A stretch of 64,000 bases of DNA from JANXQZ01 sp038225555 (lineage in GTDB: Bacteria > Acidobacteriota > Terriglobia > Bryobacterales > Bryobacteraceae): contig JBBRRB010000005.1 of the NCBI GenBank assembly GCA_038225555.1, forward strand, positions 62,001-126,000. Direction: 5' to 3'. The notes beneath the pieces were generated by a model. It searched no databases, was not told the DNA's origin, and worked only from the letters and a program-made list of their open reading frames with translations. Shown here in pieces: positions 44,501 through 52,704 of this stretch. The translations under genes were made by a program, and so were the position numbers. Each line of letters begins with the position of its first letter. Position 1 is the first letter of the stretch.

Positions 44501-44838
44501 TCGGCATGGTCGCGTTGCCGAGCATCTGGATTTTTCAGGTGCTGCTGGCGGCGCTCTCGCCATTCGCGGAAGTGTCGATGTTCGTGGCGCTGTTCGCGGG
44601 AAATTGGCGAATTGTGCTGCTGTACTATTTCGGATTGTTTGTGTTGGAGCTCATGACGGCGTCGCTGGCGTTCTCGCTTGAAAAAGCGAACCCCAAGGAT
44701 TTGGCGCTGCTGTTCCTACAGCGGATTTATTATCGGCAGTTGATGTATTACGTGCTGGCGAAATCGATACTTTATGCGATGCGGGGGAGATTGGTTGGGT
44801 GGGGAAAATTAGAGCGCCGGGCGACGGTGGAAGCTTAA
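41518..44838 (+). CDS. Trifunctional GH18-CE4-GT2 membrane protein
   Basis: The 1106-residue protein joins three carbohydrate domains. One membrane helix lies near residues 22-42. A GH18-like domain (about 105-430) carries GVNIDFEQL, with Asp216 and Glu218 at the usual catalytic positions. A CE4 polysaccharide deacetylase (about 480-690) has TFDDGPS with Asp491-Asp492 and GNHTYTHP with His541 and His545. After more membrane segments comes a processive GT2 (about 750-1000) with VVVAAYNEE, VVNDGSKD, LDADTIF, AEDTDLTL and QRFRWAFG. C-terminal helices end it. Domains of this kind build and trim beta-linked N-acetylglucosamine polymers, as in PNAG-type exopolysaccharides, but product and linkage are unknown. 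It has no accessory operon genes here. Confidence 0.92.
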   Translation: MSTTFVFYDPTGRRWIRFRRAFGITGIVFAILLVLFILSVISNPQLPSLGLPSVQHLANFSEVSIITRGEKATKAIPYKFHKPVTYVKNGGNPVLHPRSAIKPREDQPLVFGFYVNWDEASKVSLRMNLAHLTHLVPEWLTLKNGNGDVDDQSDEQVVQIARDAKLPILAEINNYRDGWQAGDLHKVLNNPSARENLIDNIFANLQEHKFAGVNIDFEQLPGKDRAKMVDFMQQLGAKMKPAGLILTESVPTDDDGSYDIKRLAEINDFIVPMVYDQHYQSGAPGPVASEEWFQEQLAALLKQLPPAKTVIGFGNYGYDWVIGSRKGGVEVTYGDVIAAAVANKARIEWNKDTQNPYLKFQSGGDRHEVWFLDAVTALNHIEDVSSNGYRGVALWRLGAEDPGMWTAIPQHGWPDQTFNAGALFHLTAQKSVQHYGEGEVLRIVDRPRDGSRNVWKDKEGDFEETYQSLPSYYVLEHTGGSLPKKMTITFDDGPSDYTSAVLDILKQKQVAATFFVIGENAEQYPSEVRREYAEGHVIGNHTYTHPNVAKESEEATNLELNTTLRLIEHDTGHGSILFRPPYNADSEPQTPEELLPIQRAQDRGYITIGEKIDPRDWEIGTTADKILAQVMEQKDDGHMILLHDGGGDRSPTLAALPRIIDTLRAQGYQFVPLEELMGRTRDQLMPVPSAKEQRWASIEGDALITKGNFKKAIGLLFLVAIYLTLLRSLVYGVLAIFEKRKASKRVFDPNYRPGVSVVVAAYNEEMVIRRTVQSILDNGYPDVDVVVVNDGSKDRTLEVLHEAFDNEPRVRVLTQANQGKSAALNHGIGASKHEILVALDADTIFRKGTIGMLVRHFSDSKVGAVSGNARVGNRRRLITRFQSIEYICGFNLDRRALDLLNAITVVPGAVGAWRKDLILSVGGFGDDTLAEDTDLTLAIRRLGYEIRYEENAIAYTEAPETTRDLAKQRFRWAFGTLQAAWKHRDATFNWNYGYLGMVALPSIWIFQVLLAALSPFAEVSMFVALFAGNWRIVLLYYFGLFVLELMTASLAFSLEKANPKDLALLFLQRIYYRQLMYYVLAKSILYAMRGRLVGWGKLERRATVEA

Positions 44839-45020
44839 CTATCAGTGGATGATTGAGGTTTGCTCTTCGAGTTTTGCCAATCGGTCTTCGATCTTATCCA
44901 GCCTTTTGTCGAGGGTGTCAAAATACGAGCATAGGCAGTGCAACCTGAATAAACGGCAAGTCGAAAAAAGCCTTCATTTGCATTGCGATCGGCCCGTTAC
45001 CTTGCAGTATACTTCAAGCG

Positions 45021-45488
45021 ATGAGCGCTCCCATTCTCGCCGCCATAGCATGTGCAGCCTTCCTTACCTCTTGCGGATCGGCTCCCGAACCACCTCCTGC
45101 AGCGACGACCGACTCCCCAAAGCCGCATGACGAATCGAGCAGCTTGCCAACTGCCAACCTGATCGGCACAAGAGTAGTCAACAAAGCACTCCTGGGAAAA
45201 GCCTTCATGCCGGGCGGAACCGTCGGGAGCTACAAAAATGGAAAGGCGGAATACGAGATGTTCATTGCTAAGCTGCCCAGCGCGATGGATGCCGCCATAC
45301 TCCTCCCCGACTGGCGGAAGGCGCTCGCGAACGCCAAACTGATTCCTTCCTTCGGCGGATACTTCGGAACCGATGAAGGCCGGCCCGTGTTCGTCTTCAC
45401 CAAGAATGCCTGGATTGCGGGCGTGGCTGGACTTTCCCAGAAAGATGCGGATGCGCAAGCCCGCATTTTGGCGGCACAGTTGAGATAG
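45021..45488 (+). CDS. Putative lipoprotein, unknown function
   Basis: The 155-residue protein starts with a lipoprotein-type signal (LAAIACAAFLTSCGSAPEPPPA), with LTSC as a clear lipobox. A proline/serine-rich linker follows, then a compact domain including TRVVNKALLGKAFMPGGTVG, YEMFIAKLPSAMDAAILLPD and GGYFGTDEGRPVFVFTKNAW. No family is recognised. Upstream, near 44840-44930, a short minus-strand coiled-coil frame without a proper start is seen but not supported. It lies between the GH18-CE4-GT2 gene and the Wzt-like gene and may belong to an envelope polysaccharide context. Confidence 0.75.
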   Translation: MSAPILAAIACAAFLTSCGSAPEPPPAATTDSPKPHDESSSLPTANLIGTRVVNKALLGKAFMPGGTVGSYKNGKAEYEMFIAKLPSAMDAAILLPDWRKALANAKLIPSFGGYFGTDEGRPVFVFTKNAWIAGVAGLSQKDADAQARILAAQLR

Positions 45489-45507
45489 ATGTGCCACCCT
45501 GAATAGA

Positions 45508-46437
45508 ATGGCAATCGAATTCCAGAACGTGCATTTCGCTCCCTTGCACGATCTGAACGTCGCGGCTCCGAGCGGATCGATTATCGGCATTCTCGGCGAA
45601 AAGGGTGCGGGGACGACTGAGCTCCTGCAATTGGCGGCCGGCTTGGAGCAACCGTCGTCGGGAGAGGTAAAGGCAGAGGGGTCGCGCCGCTATCTGGCTG
45701 CGTCGGATAGCTTGAATTTCGCACCCGTCCATGTGCTGCTGATTGACCATTCGTTCGCGCAAGCGGATGCGTTGGTGCGGGCACGGGCCCTGGTTGGGCT
45801 GGATCGCTTGCGCGCCGCTGGAACAACCATCTTGCTGACTTCTCATGAGCCGCAGCTTCTGCGCTCGGTCTGCGACGAGGTCTGGTGGCTGGAAGCAGGC
45901 ACGCTCTCCATGCGGGGAGATCCGCGGGAGGTGCTGGAGTGTTACCAGCAAAAGATAGCCCACAAGTTCCGAGCCTGGGGAGAGACGCTCTCGACATCGG
46001 TGACTCCCGCGCAGCGAAAGGGCGACGGGCGGGCCGAGATCGTGGGTCTGGAGACAGTAGGCGCGGCGGGCAAAGCCACGGCCGTCTTGCAAAGCGGGGA
46101 AGCCGCCGCAATTCGAGTGGAGGTGCGTTTCCTGGACGCAGTGCAGAACCCGGTGATCGGGATCATGATCCGGACGCGCATCGGACTCGAAGTCTACGGA
46201 ACGAACACCGAACTGGAAAAGGTCCAATTGGGTCCGTGCGCGGCGGGCGAAACCGTGCGGATAGAATTCCGGTTCGCTTGCGATCTTTGTCCCAAGGAGT
46301 ACACGCTTACGGCAGCCAGCCACGATCCCGATGGAACCGCGCACGATTGGCTGGAGGATGCGGTTTCTTTTAGAGTTTCGGATTCGCGGTATACGGCCGG
46401 TGTCGCGAACCTGCGGGCCAAGGTCTACCGCACGTAA
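45508..46437 (+). CDS. Degenerate Wzt-like ABC protein with Wzt_C-type domain
   Basis: This 309-residue protein looks like an ABC nucleotide-binding domain that has lost its working parts. The P-loop reads GEKGAGTTEL (residues 30-39), with Thr36 in place of the lysine. The stretch carrying the Q-loop and LSGGQ signature is missing; the sequence jumps from the strand region near 65 to VLLIDHSF (77-84), where Asp80 is kept but the catalytic glutamate is His81. The H-loop TSHEP (His113) remains. Residues 165-300 form a beta-sandwich like the Wzt C-terminal domain that binds O-antigen ends. ATP hydrolysis is unlikely, and no Wzm permease is nearby. A binding or sensing role is possible. Confidence 0.7.
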   Translation: MAIEFQNVHFAPLHDLNVAAPSGSIIGILGEKGAGTTELLQLAAGLEQPSSGEVKAEGSRRYLAASDSLNFAPVHVLLIDHSFAQADALVRARALVGLDRLRAAGTTILLTSHEPQLLRSVCDEVWWLEAGTLSMRGDPREVLECYQQKIAHKFRAWGETLSTSVTPAQRKGDGRAEIVGLETVGAAGKATAVLQSGEAAAIRVEVRFLDAVQNPVIGIMIRTRIGLEVYGTNTELEKVQLGPCAAGETVRIEFRFACDLCPKEYTLTAASHDPDGTAHDWLEDAVSFRVSDSRYTAGVANLRAKVYRT

Positions 46438-48878
46438 ACCTGAAAGGGACCCCAGTACCACGGCTTCTTGGAAGCGCCTTGCCCATGCACCATGGCTAGT
46501 TTAGCCGTGCGCAAAGCTTGGGCCGGGGAGTTGCCTGATTCCATCTCACGATAGAGCGTGTTCATCATCTGAGGCATCAGATCGTCGGTCGCTTCCCATA
46601 GGCCCGCGATCACGCGCCGCGCCCCCGCGTGCATGAAAGCCCAAACAAAGCCAACTAACCCTTCTCCGGCGTAAGAGCGAGCGCCCGCCCCGTGGCAGGC
46701 CGAGATCGTCACCAAATCGGCCGAGAGCGGAATGCGCATCACGTCTCGCGCGTACAGTTTAAAATTGTCTCCGCTGCGGGAAAGAGCGATAAAGGACTCG
46801 AGGGGACGCCGCTGGTTGGCGACGGCATGAGCACTGAAGTGAATAATCGAGAAACGCCCTGGGTCCGAGCTCCGATAGGATTCGGGAGTCGCGCCGCTGT
46901 CCGTAAGCGCGCGTTTCTCGCGCGCTGAAAAATGACCGAGCACATTGTGAATTTCGCCCGCCGAGTTCGCAAGTTTAGGAAACTGCGGGTCATAGGATTG
47001 AGCATCTCCTATCACCAGCATGGAACCCTCGTTCTTGGCCCGCGCCGGAGCACCCGATGCCAGCAGGTCCAGCGACGGAGCGTTTGAGACCACCACATCG
47101 TCGATCCAGTAGTGCTGGGGATCCGTCCCGTAGACCGGCAACGTTTCGAAATTGAGGAAGTGGAGAGCGCCGTCGGCCACGATAGTGACGGGAGATCCGA
47201 GGGGAATCATCGCTTGCGCCGGACCCACCAGCGTATCGAACAACCGGCGCCCGGCCATGCTCTCTTTCGCCATCGGATCCAATTTCTTGGTGACCAGTTC
47301 CTCCTGATATCGGCGCACCAGATCTTCGATTTGAGGTGCTGCAGGCAGACGGAACAGTTGAACCCGATCGCTCGCGATCACCCATAAGTAAGATTCAGCC
47401 GGAGCAAGCCAGTAGGAAAGCACGATTGACTTGGAAACCCGCGCGATTTTCTGGTAAGCCAATACGCTCGATGAAGATTTCTGTGCGCGCTCGAACTCAA
47501 GTCGGCTGGCTAGAATGTGAGCCCGGCTCGATTCCGCGACGCGCAGAGCCCGCGCGTTCTCGCCTTGCTCTACCAGGGAGTTGACATAGTCCTGATAGAA
47601 ACTAATCAGGCGCGACAAATACGTCATGCGATGAATATCGTCGTCCGACACTTGGCTTACGGTTAACTCAATTTGGGAGAGAGCCTTCTCGAAATGCAGG
47701 TTGGCGGACTTCCGATCGCCGACCTTCTCATAGATGGCAGCCAGACCGGCATGGGCTTCCCACAAGTCCTCAGGAGCGGGAGTGCCTGCGCGAATGCACT
47801 CCAGAAACAGCCGAATCCCCTCGTCATATCTGCCACGGCCGCTTGCGATACTCGCTTGGTTCAGCTTTGCAACGACCGCCGACTCTGAAGTAAGCCGAGG
47901 CACTTCCGCATTCACCTTGTCCGCTTCTTCCCAATTTCTGTTCGCGATGAGAGCCGCTGTCAGATTGCGCGCCCAGAGAGACTTATCGTCGATGCCTCTG
48001 GCCAGCGATAGCGCCTGGCGATAGAGCGGGATCGCCTTCTCGGGGTTGTTCTGATGCATGTGGACATTCGCCAGTTCGCCCCACAAGCTCGACCATTTTC
48101 CGACTGTCTCGCTTTGGCTCAACCGCTGCCGGGCCTGTTCAAAATGGGCGCTGGCTTCGTCGAAATCCCCGAGAAAGGAGTAGCATAGCCCGAGATTAAT
48201 CAAAGCCGCCTGGATAATCGGCTGAGCGCTGCCCTTAGCGGCTGCCGCCTGGGCATCCTGGAAGAATGGAATTGCTTCGTCAAAGCGGAAGCGGTTTATT
48301 CGAAACATGCCCAGAGTCAAAAGGGACGCCGCCTCGTGGTATTTGTCTCCGCTCGCGACCGCGATCTGCCGAGCTTCGCGCGTCTTTCGTTCCGCGCTTT
48401 CAGGATCTTTTCTAACCAGCAAGCGCCCCTGCAGAAGCCGAACGGCAGCCAACTCGGTTTGCAGTGAAAGGGACGAAGCCAATTGCTCGGCTTCCGTTAG
48501 TACGGCGTCCGTTGTCTTGACATCGCCCTGGGAGTGAAGCGCGTCATAAGCGACCAGCCTTCTGCGCACGACTCCGAGCGGCCCGGCGTCCTGATCCGCT
48601 CTCAACGGCAAAGCCAAGAGCAAGCGCGCCCGCTCCGGATCCCCATTGCCATCGCGATTCAGGAGCGCGTCGGCCTCGAGCTGCCGCCATTGAACGTCGC
48701 GATATCCATCGGGACTGCTCGACTTGGCATGAGCTTTCAAATTTCTTTCGGATAGCTCGATCACTTGAGAGAACTCGCCCCTTCTCAGCGCGGTCGACGC
48801 TTGCTCGTAGTCCTGGGAGGGCTTGCACGACCACACGCCCAAGATTGACAGCAGCACGCAACCGATCTTTGATGGCAT
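46425..48878 (-). CDS. TPR-CHAT caspase-like protein (output of ECF cassette 2)
   Basis: The 817-residue protein starts MPSKIGCVLLSILGVWSCKPS, a leader with a possible lipobox cysteine. Residues about 60-470 contain many TPR-like helical repeats, such as YHEAASLLTLGMFRINRFRFDEAIPFFQDAQ and IQAALINLGLCYSFLGDFDEASAHFEQAR. The C-terminal CHAT domain (about 520-817) carries the caspase-like dyad: His684 in HFSAHA and Cys728 in TISACHGAGA. CHAT proteases include the Craspase/Csx29 effector and secreted proteases; the substrate here is unknown. It is the last gene of a sigma-anti-sigma-hypothetical-CHAT operon, with gaps of 40, 7 and 18 bases. It overlaps the convergent Wzt-like gene by 13 bases. 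Confidence 0.9.
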   Translation of the reverse strand: MPSKIGCVLLSILGVWSCKPSQDYEQASTALRRGEFSQVIELSERNLKAHAKSSSPDGYRDVQWRQLEADALLNRDGNGDPERARLLLALPLRADQDAGPLGVVRRRLVAYDALHSQGDVKTTDAVLTEAEQLASSLSLQTELAAVRLLQGRLLVRKDPESAERKTREARQIAVASGDKYHEAASLLTLGMFRINRFRFDEAIPFFQDAQAAAAKGSAQPIIQAALINLGLCYSFLGDFDEASAHFEQARQRLSQSETVGKWSSLWGELANVHMHQNNPEKAIPLYRQALSLARGIDDKSLWARNLTAALIANRNWEEADKVNAEVPRLTSESAVVAKLNQASIASGRGRYDEGIRLFLECIRAGTPAPEDLWEAHAGLAAIYEKVGDRKSANLHFEKALSQIELTVSQVSDDDIHRMTYLSRLISFYQDYVNSLVEQGENARALRVAESSRAHILASRLEFERAQKSSSSVLAYQKIARVSKSIVLSYWLAPAESYLWVIASDRVQLFRLPAAPQIEDLVRRYQEELVTKKLDPMAKESMAGRRLFDTLVGPAQAMIPLGSPVTIVADGALHFLNFETLPVYGTDPQHYWIDDVVVSNAPSLDLLASGAPARAKNEGSMLVIGDAQSYDPQFPKLANSAGEIHNVLGHFSAREKRALTDSGATPESYRSSDPGRFSIIHFSAHAVANQRRPLESFIALSRSGDNFKLYARDVMRIPLSADLVTISACHGAGARSYAGEGLVGFVWAFMHAGARRVIAGLWEATDDLMPQMMNTLYREMESGNSPAQALRTAKLAMVHGQGASKKPWYWGPFQVYVR

Positions 48879-48896
48879 CCGACCTACAGATTAGCT

Positions 48897-49724
48897 TTAT
48901 TGGCCGCTCTTGGGCCAAACCCCGTTGGGTCCTACTGCTGCGGCCGACGTCTCGCCGTCGACGTCGCTTCCCATTTTGATCCGAATCATAGTGATGCGGC
49001 GGCTGTGAGCCTCGATCAGTGTCTCGCCAAAAACGATGGTGCCCAATCCTGCTTCTGTCAGGACATGCCCAGGGTACTCCTGACCGTTACGGATGATGGC
49101 GGATACGATGGACCCATGGTCGATTCCGTTGTTCACGGGTGTGCTTGGAAGACCCTTGATATTCGGGAGTCCGCTCGAGTGAATCTCGAAGGGGAAGAAC
49201 TTCAACTGAATGGGAATGCTCTCAATCGCGGTGCCTCTGCGGATGAGAATACACATGCCATCGGCAGCAGCCTCTTGCAGAAGGAAATCGTTTTGACCGC
49301 TTCTCTGGTGAATCGATTTTACGGCGATGGCGATGCGGGATGCTTCGAACTCCACCGATGTCACGCCGTCGCGCTCTCCCGGAGCCGGACGATTGAGGAC
49401 CCGGAAATCGGCAACCGACGCGCTCACGGTGGTCTCGGCCTGCTGAGCATCCCCGGTGCCGACGAGCTTGCCCTCGGCAGAAGTCTCGCACTTGCCATAG
49501 TGGATAAACTCGGCGAAGCGCGAAAGAGAGCCGTCCACGCTCGATCGAGACATCCCGCCGATGATAGGAAGAGCGCTCTGTCCATCCACGGGGCTCACGA
49601 GGTTGACTTGCCGTCCGCCGACGCTGTTAATACGAACCGCAGCGCCCGAGGCCTCGCCATGAAAATAAAACGTGTCTCGACTACGCGTCTGGGTAACTTG
49701 AAAATTGCTGTCGGTCGTTGGCAC
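48897..49724 (-). CDS. Hypothetical beta-rich protein of the CHAT operon
   Basis: The 275-residue protein has no signal peptide or membrane helix. The N-terminus RDTFYFHGEASGAAVRINS leads into repeated short strands (VEFEASRIAIAVKSIHQ, MCILIRRGTAIESIPIQLKFFPFEIHS) and ends with ETLIEAHSRRITMIRIKMGSDV. No family is recognised. The opposite-strand frame over the same region is discounted because this frame fits the tight operon: 7 bases from the anti-sigma gene upstream and 18 from the CHAT gene downstream. It may be a partner or substrate of the CHAT protein. Confidence 0.72.
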   Translation of the reverse strand: MPTTDSNFQVTQTRSRDTFYFHGEASGAAVRINSVGGRQVNLVSPVDGQSALPIIGGMSRSSVDGSLSRFAEFIHYGKCETSAEGKLVGTGDAQQAETTVSASVADFRVLNRPAPGERDGVTSVEFEASRIAIAVKSIHQRSGQNDFLLQEAAADGMCILIRRGTAIESIPIQLKFFPFEIHSSGLPNIKGLPSTPVNNGIDHGSIVSAIIRNGQEYPGHVLTEAGLGTIVFGETLIEAHSRRITMIRIKMGSDVDGETSAAAVGPNGVWPKSGQ

Positions 49725-49731
49725 AAATCTC

Positions 49732-50385
49732 CTATCGAATTTCGAACGGATAAATAAGCTCTCGACCCGTTTCGCCCCGCAAGACTAATTCATGGCGGCC
49801 CGCCTGTAAGCGGCGAATGGGCAGGAGCAGCTTCAACGAGGTCGCACTTGCGGGCGGACGGGCCACATCGCTCATGAGCGGCTTCGAAGATCCAGCCGCG
49901 CGAAGCGTCCAGGAGTATTGCGGCGATACAGGGTCAAGAAGATCGAACTCCAACTGGACAAACTCGCCCGAGCTCGGCAGCTGAATAGGGTAGTACTCGC
50001 CCTTCGTCTGGGGCGGAATGGCATAGGCGACTACGGTCTGAGGAGCGGTCGCTTTTTGAAGCGCTGCGTATTCGAACGCCGTTCCGGCTGATAGAACCAG
50101 CATCGCGGCGAACGGCAGAGCCACTGCGGGACGCCACCAGTCGAAATGGACGCGTGGCGACTTGCGTTCGGCGGATGCGAGTGGGCGCGCAGCTTGAAAC
50201 GAGTCCTGCTTCAGGGTTGTTTCCACTCCCCGAACAAGCAGATAGGCCGTTCTGATTCGGTCGGCGCAGGAGGCGCATTCAAAGAAGTGCTCTTCGTAGA
50301 GCCCTCGCTCCGGCTCCGGAAGCTCTCCCAACACGTATCGGTTTGTCCAGTCCTGCGCGATCGCTTCCTCGTGACTCAGCATCAA
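49732..50385 (-). CDS. zf-HC2 membrane anti-sigma factor (cassette 2)
   Basis: The 217-residue protein has the same order as the cassette 1 protein. The N-terminal segment NRYVLGELPEPERGLYEEHFFECASCADRI holds an HFFECASC zinc motif. One membrane helix lies near residues 88-110 (RPAVALPFAAMLVLSAGTAFEYAAL). A periplasmic beta-rich part (120-217) ends HELVLRGETGRELIYPFEIR. It probably sequesters the sigma factor encoded 40 bases upstream until a signal is sensed. Here the downstream output is a CHAT protein rather than a TonB receptor. Confidence 0.86.
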   Translation of the reverse strand: MMLSHEEAIAQDWTNRYVLGELPEPERGLYEEHFFECASCADRIRTAYLLVRGVETTLKQDSFQAARPLASAERKSPRVHFDWWRPAVALPFAAMLVLSAGTAFEYAALQKATAPQTVVAYAIPPQTKGEYYPIQLPSSGEFVQLEFDLLDPVSPQYSWTLRAAGSSKPLMSDVARPPASATSLKLLLPIRRLQAGRHELVLRGETGRELIYPFEIR

Positions 50386-50425
50386 TAATTAGTCCTCCAA
50401 TTGAGTTGTGGTCTCACGACGGAGT

Positions 50426-51085
50426 TCATTTCATCTTACTTTTCGCCGAGAACGACCGTTCAACCTTGTTTCTCAAAACCTTTACCACCCGGTGAAGCCG
50501 GACGTTCAGCCCTCCAGGACTGACGCCGCGCTCCAACGCAATGTCATGCCGATCCCGTCGTTGAAGGTAGATCTCCTCAATCAGCTTTCGATCCTGTTCC
50601 GCCAGTTTGCTGAGTTCGCTTTTGAGAATTGTCCGCAGCTCTTCGTGGTTGAGCAGATCCTCGATCATGGGCCGCTCATCTTTAGGCTCGGGACTGTCCG
50701 TCGTGAAAGATTGGGCGCGCGAATTGTCCTTGCGATATTCCTGGGCGATCCTTGCACAGACTCCGCGAACGAACGCGCCGAAACGTTCAGGCTCGCGCAC
50801 TTGGTCCCGATCCACCAGCTGGATTACGCGACAAAGCGTCTCGTTTCTGACGTCCTCCACCGCGGCGTGGTTCTTGAAGGTGTAGCGGAGCTTGGCTTCT
50901 AAGATCGGCGTGAAGAAAAACACGAAGCGTGTGCAAGTGGCCGGGTCGCGCTGCCTCAATCGGGTCAGGAACTCGGCGTCGAAAGTGATTTCGGATGCAA
51001 TCAAGGCGTCTGCTCCCCGCTGTGTGCCAGAATAATCAATCTGGAAGTGCGGACTAAGCCGTATACTAGTTTGGCTTGTTAACAA
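50426..51085 (-). CDS. ECF-type RNA polymerase sigma factor (cassette 2)
   Basis: The 219-residue protein has sigma region 2 around FFFTPILEAKLRYTFKNHAAVEDVRNETLCRVIQLV, with EDVRNET in the same place as EDVKQET in cassette 1. Region 4 is around LAEQDRKLIEEIYLQRRDRHDIALERG, followed by GGLNVRLHRVVKVLRNKVERSF. Both sigma factors share an unusual N-terminal FDxx(F/Y)xxRL segment, which marks them as paralogues. It heads the operon that ends with the CHAT gene and is divergent from the BACON-DUF4214 gene at 51195. Confidence 0.88.
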   Translation of the reverse strand: MLTSQTSIRLSPHFQIDYSGTQRGADALIASEITFDAEFLTRLRQRDPATCTRFVFFFTPILEAKLRYTFKNHAAVEDVRNETLCRVIQLVDRDQVREPERFGAFVRGVCARIAQEYRKDNSRAQSFTTDSPEPKDERPMIEDLLNHEELRTILKSELSKLAEQDRKLIEEIYLQRRDRHDIALERGVSPGGLNVRLHRVVKVLRNKVERSFSAKSKMK

Positions 51086-51194
51086 GTGTCGTGAAAGGGG
51101 TGAAAGTTACATGGGATCGAAAGTTTATTTATAAGTCGACATGGAACCGTTTGCGCCCAAATCTCATCCATGGCATGGGCTTAAGGAGAAATCA

Positions 51195-52697
51195 TTGAAG
51201 CAATTTGTTATTTTTGCCGGGTTGATCGCGATGGCCCAGGGCGGGTCGGCGGCTCCCTGCGGTCAGGGAACTCTTGCATCTTATATTTTGCTGGGTGCAG
51301 GCGGCTGTACCATTCAGGGCGCGGTTTTCTCGTCATTTCAGGCGCTGACCCCCATCACCGGCGCCACGCTGGCCGCTCCCGAGAACATTACCATCTCGCC
51401 GATCGACTCGCCCGGAAACCTAGGATTCACAATCCAAATGAGCGCGTTCGCCCTCGCGAACTCCATCCGCGAGGCGCGCTTCCGCTATCAAATATCCGCT
51501 GGCGGCATCACGCAATCTTCCATCACGCTTTCCAATACCGCCAGCTCCGGTGACGGGGCGATCTATCTAATCCAAGACTATTGCGTGAACGGCACCTTCG
51601 GCCAGGACGGCGTTTCGGGCTGCACCGGACTGCCTGGCCGCCAACTCAGTCTCAATTCGGGTCTAAGCCAAGCTACATTCGGGTCCGGTTCCCTCTTAAG
51701 CGTTACTAACGACTTTACGCTGGACGGAGGTCAGAACGGCTCTGCGTCCGGCGGCACAATTACTAATCAGTTTGTCGCGTCGGGGCAGGTTTGCAGCTAT
51801 AGTGTGAGCCCCGGGAGTCAGACGGTGACCTCGGCATTATCCAATCAGGTTCAAACGGTTACTGCGGGCGCGGGATGTTCGTGGCTGGCTTTCAGCAACG
51901 CGTTCTGGATCGCCATCACGTCTCCTTCCTCAGGAACGGGGAACGGCACGGTGACATACCAGGTGTTGGCAAATCCGGGCACGACCTCGCGTACGGGCAC
52001 GCTAACCATCGCAGGCCAAGTGATCACCATCACGCAAAACGGACCGATCTCTTCGACGAGTGCGTTCGTTACATCGCTATACCAGGACTTGCTCAATCGC
52101 GCGCCTGATCCGAACGGGTTGAACTTCTATATCAATCTCATCGATTCGGGGACGCTCAATCGAAGTCAAGTGGCGGCGCAGTTGTTCACCAGCCCCGAGT
52201 TTAGCTCCGGCGGTCTGTATGTGATCAAGCTCTATATTGCACTGTTGAAGCGCGATCCGGATTTCACCGGCTGGAAGTTTTGGTTCAACTCTCTGCAGAC
52301 TGGCACTCCAGCGATCTCTGTCTTGACCAGCTTTTTGACCTCGCCTGAATTCCAGCAATTGTACGGTAACACTGACAACACGGCTTTTGTCACGCTCGTG
52401 TATTTCAACATCTTGGGACGTCAGCCTGATCCCGTCGGACTGGCCTATTATGTCAACCTGTTAAACACAGGGCAGCTTCCACGCGCGAATCTTGTGTACC
52501 AGTTCGTTCAAAGCCCTGAATACAATGCGTCAATTCGTGCACGGGCGTACGCAAATCTCCTGTATATGGGTTTTTTGCGAAGGGGGGGAGATCCGACTGG
52601 TTTAGCCTATTGGACTGGAGTGCTGGGTGATTCCAATGCGCTTCCGGGGGCGATCACCGGCTTTATCACCAGTCCTGAGTACTTGGGACGGTTCTAG
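51195..52697 (+). CDS. Secreted BACON-DUF4214 exoprotein
   Basis: The frame is open from 51141, but a TTG at 51195 preceded by AAGGAG seven bases upstream gives a clear signal peptide (MKQFVIFAGLIAMAQGGSAA) and about 500 residues. The first part (20-215) is a beta-rich domain. A BACON-like domain (about 215-290) contains CSYSVSPGSQTV, GCSWLAFSNAFWIAITSPSSG and GTLTIAGQVITITQNG. The C-terminal half has DUF4214 repeats with VTSLYQDLLNRAPDPNGLNFY and TSPEF/SPEY motifs, found in surface and exopolysaccharide proteins. BACON domains are thought to bind mucin-like or carbohydrate surfaces. It may be surface adhesive; the ligand is unknown. Confidence 0.85.
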   Translation: MKQFVIFAGLIAMAQGGSAAPCGQGTLASYILLGAGGCTIQGAVFSSFQALTPITGATLAAPENITISPIDSPGNLGFTIQMSAFALANSIREARFRYQISAGGITQSSITLSNTASSGDGAIYLIQDYCVNGTFGQDGVSGCTGLPGRQLSLNSGLSQATFGSGSLLSVTNDFTLDGGQNGSASGGTITNQFVASGQVCSYSVSPGSQTVTSALSNQVQTVTAGAGCSWLAFSNAFWIAITSPSSGTGNGTVTYQVLANPGTTSRTGTLTIAGQVITITQNGPISSTSAFVTSLYQDLLNRAPDPNGLNFYINLIDSGTLNRSQVAAQLFTSPEFSSGGLYVIKLYIALLKRDPDFTGWKFWFNSLQTGTPAISVLTSFLTSPEFQQLYGNTDNTAFVTLVYFNILGRQPDPVGLAYYVNLLNTGQLPRANLVYQFVQSPEYNASIRARAYANLLYMGFLRRGGDPTGLAYWTGVLGDSNALPGAITGFITSPEYLGRF

Positions 52698-52704
52698 TGG
52701 CTGT

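Noticed and set aside
44840..44930. Short minus-strand coiled-coil frame (DTLDKRLDKIEDRLAKLEE)
   Set aside because: It has only a TTG as a possible start, no ribosome-binding site and is about 30 codons; it could be a decayed tail of a small protein.
45397..46461. Minus-strand 354-codon frame opposite the Wzt-like gene
   Set aside because: The plus frame has clear Wzt-type features, while the minus frame is composition noise.
48900..49757. Plus-strand 285-codon frame opposite the CHAT-operon hypothetical protein
   Set aside because: It lies antisense to an operon-fitting gene, has no recognisable domain and no ribosome-binding site.
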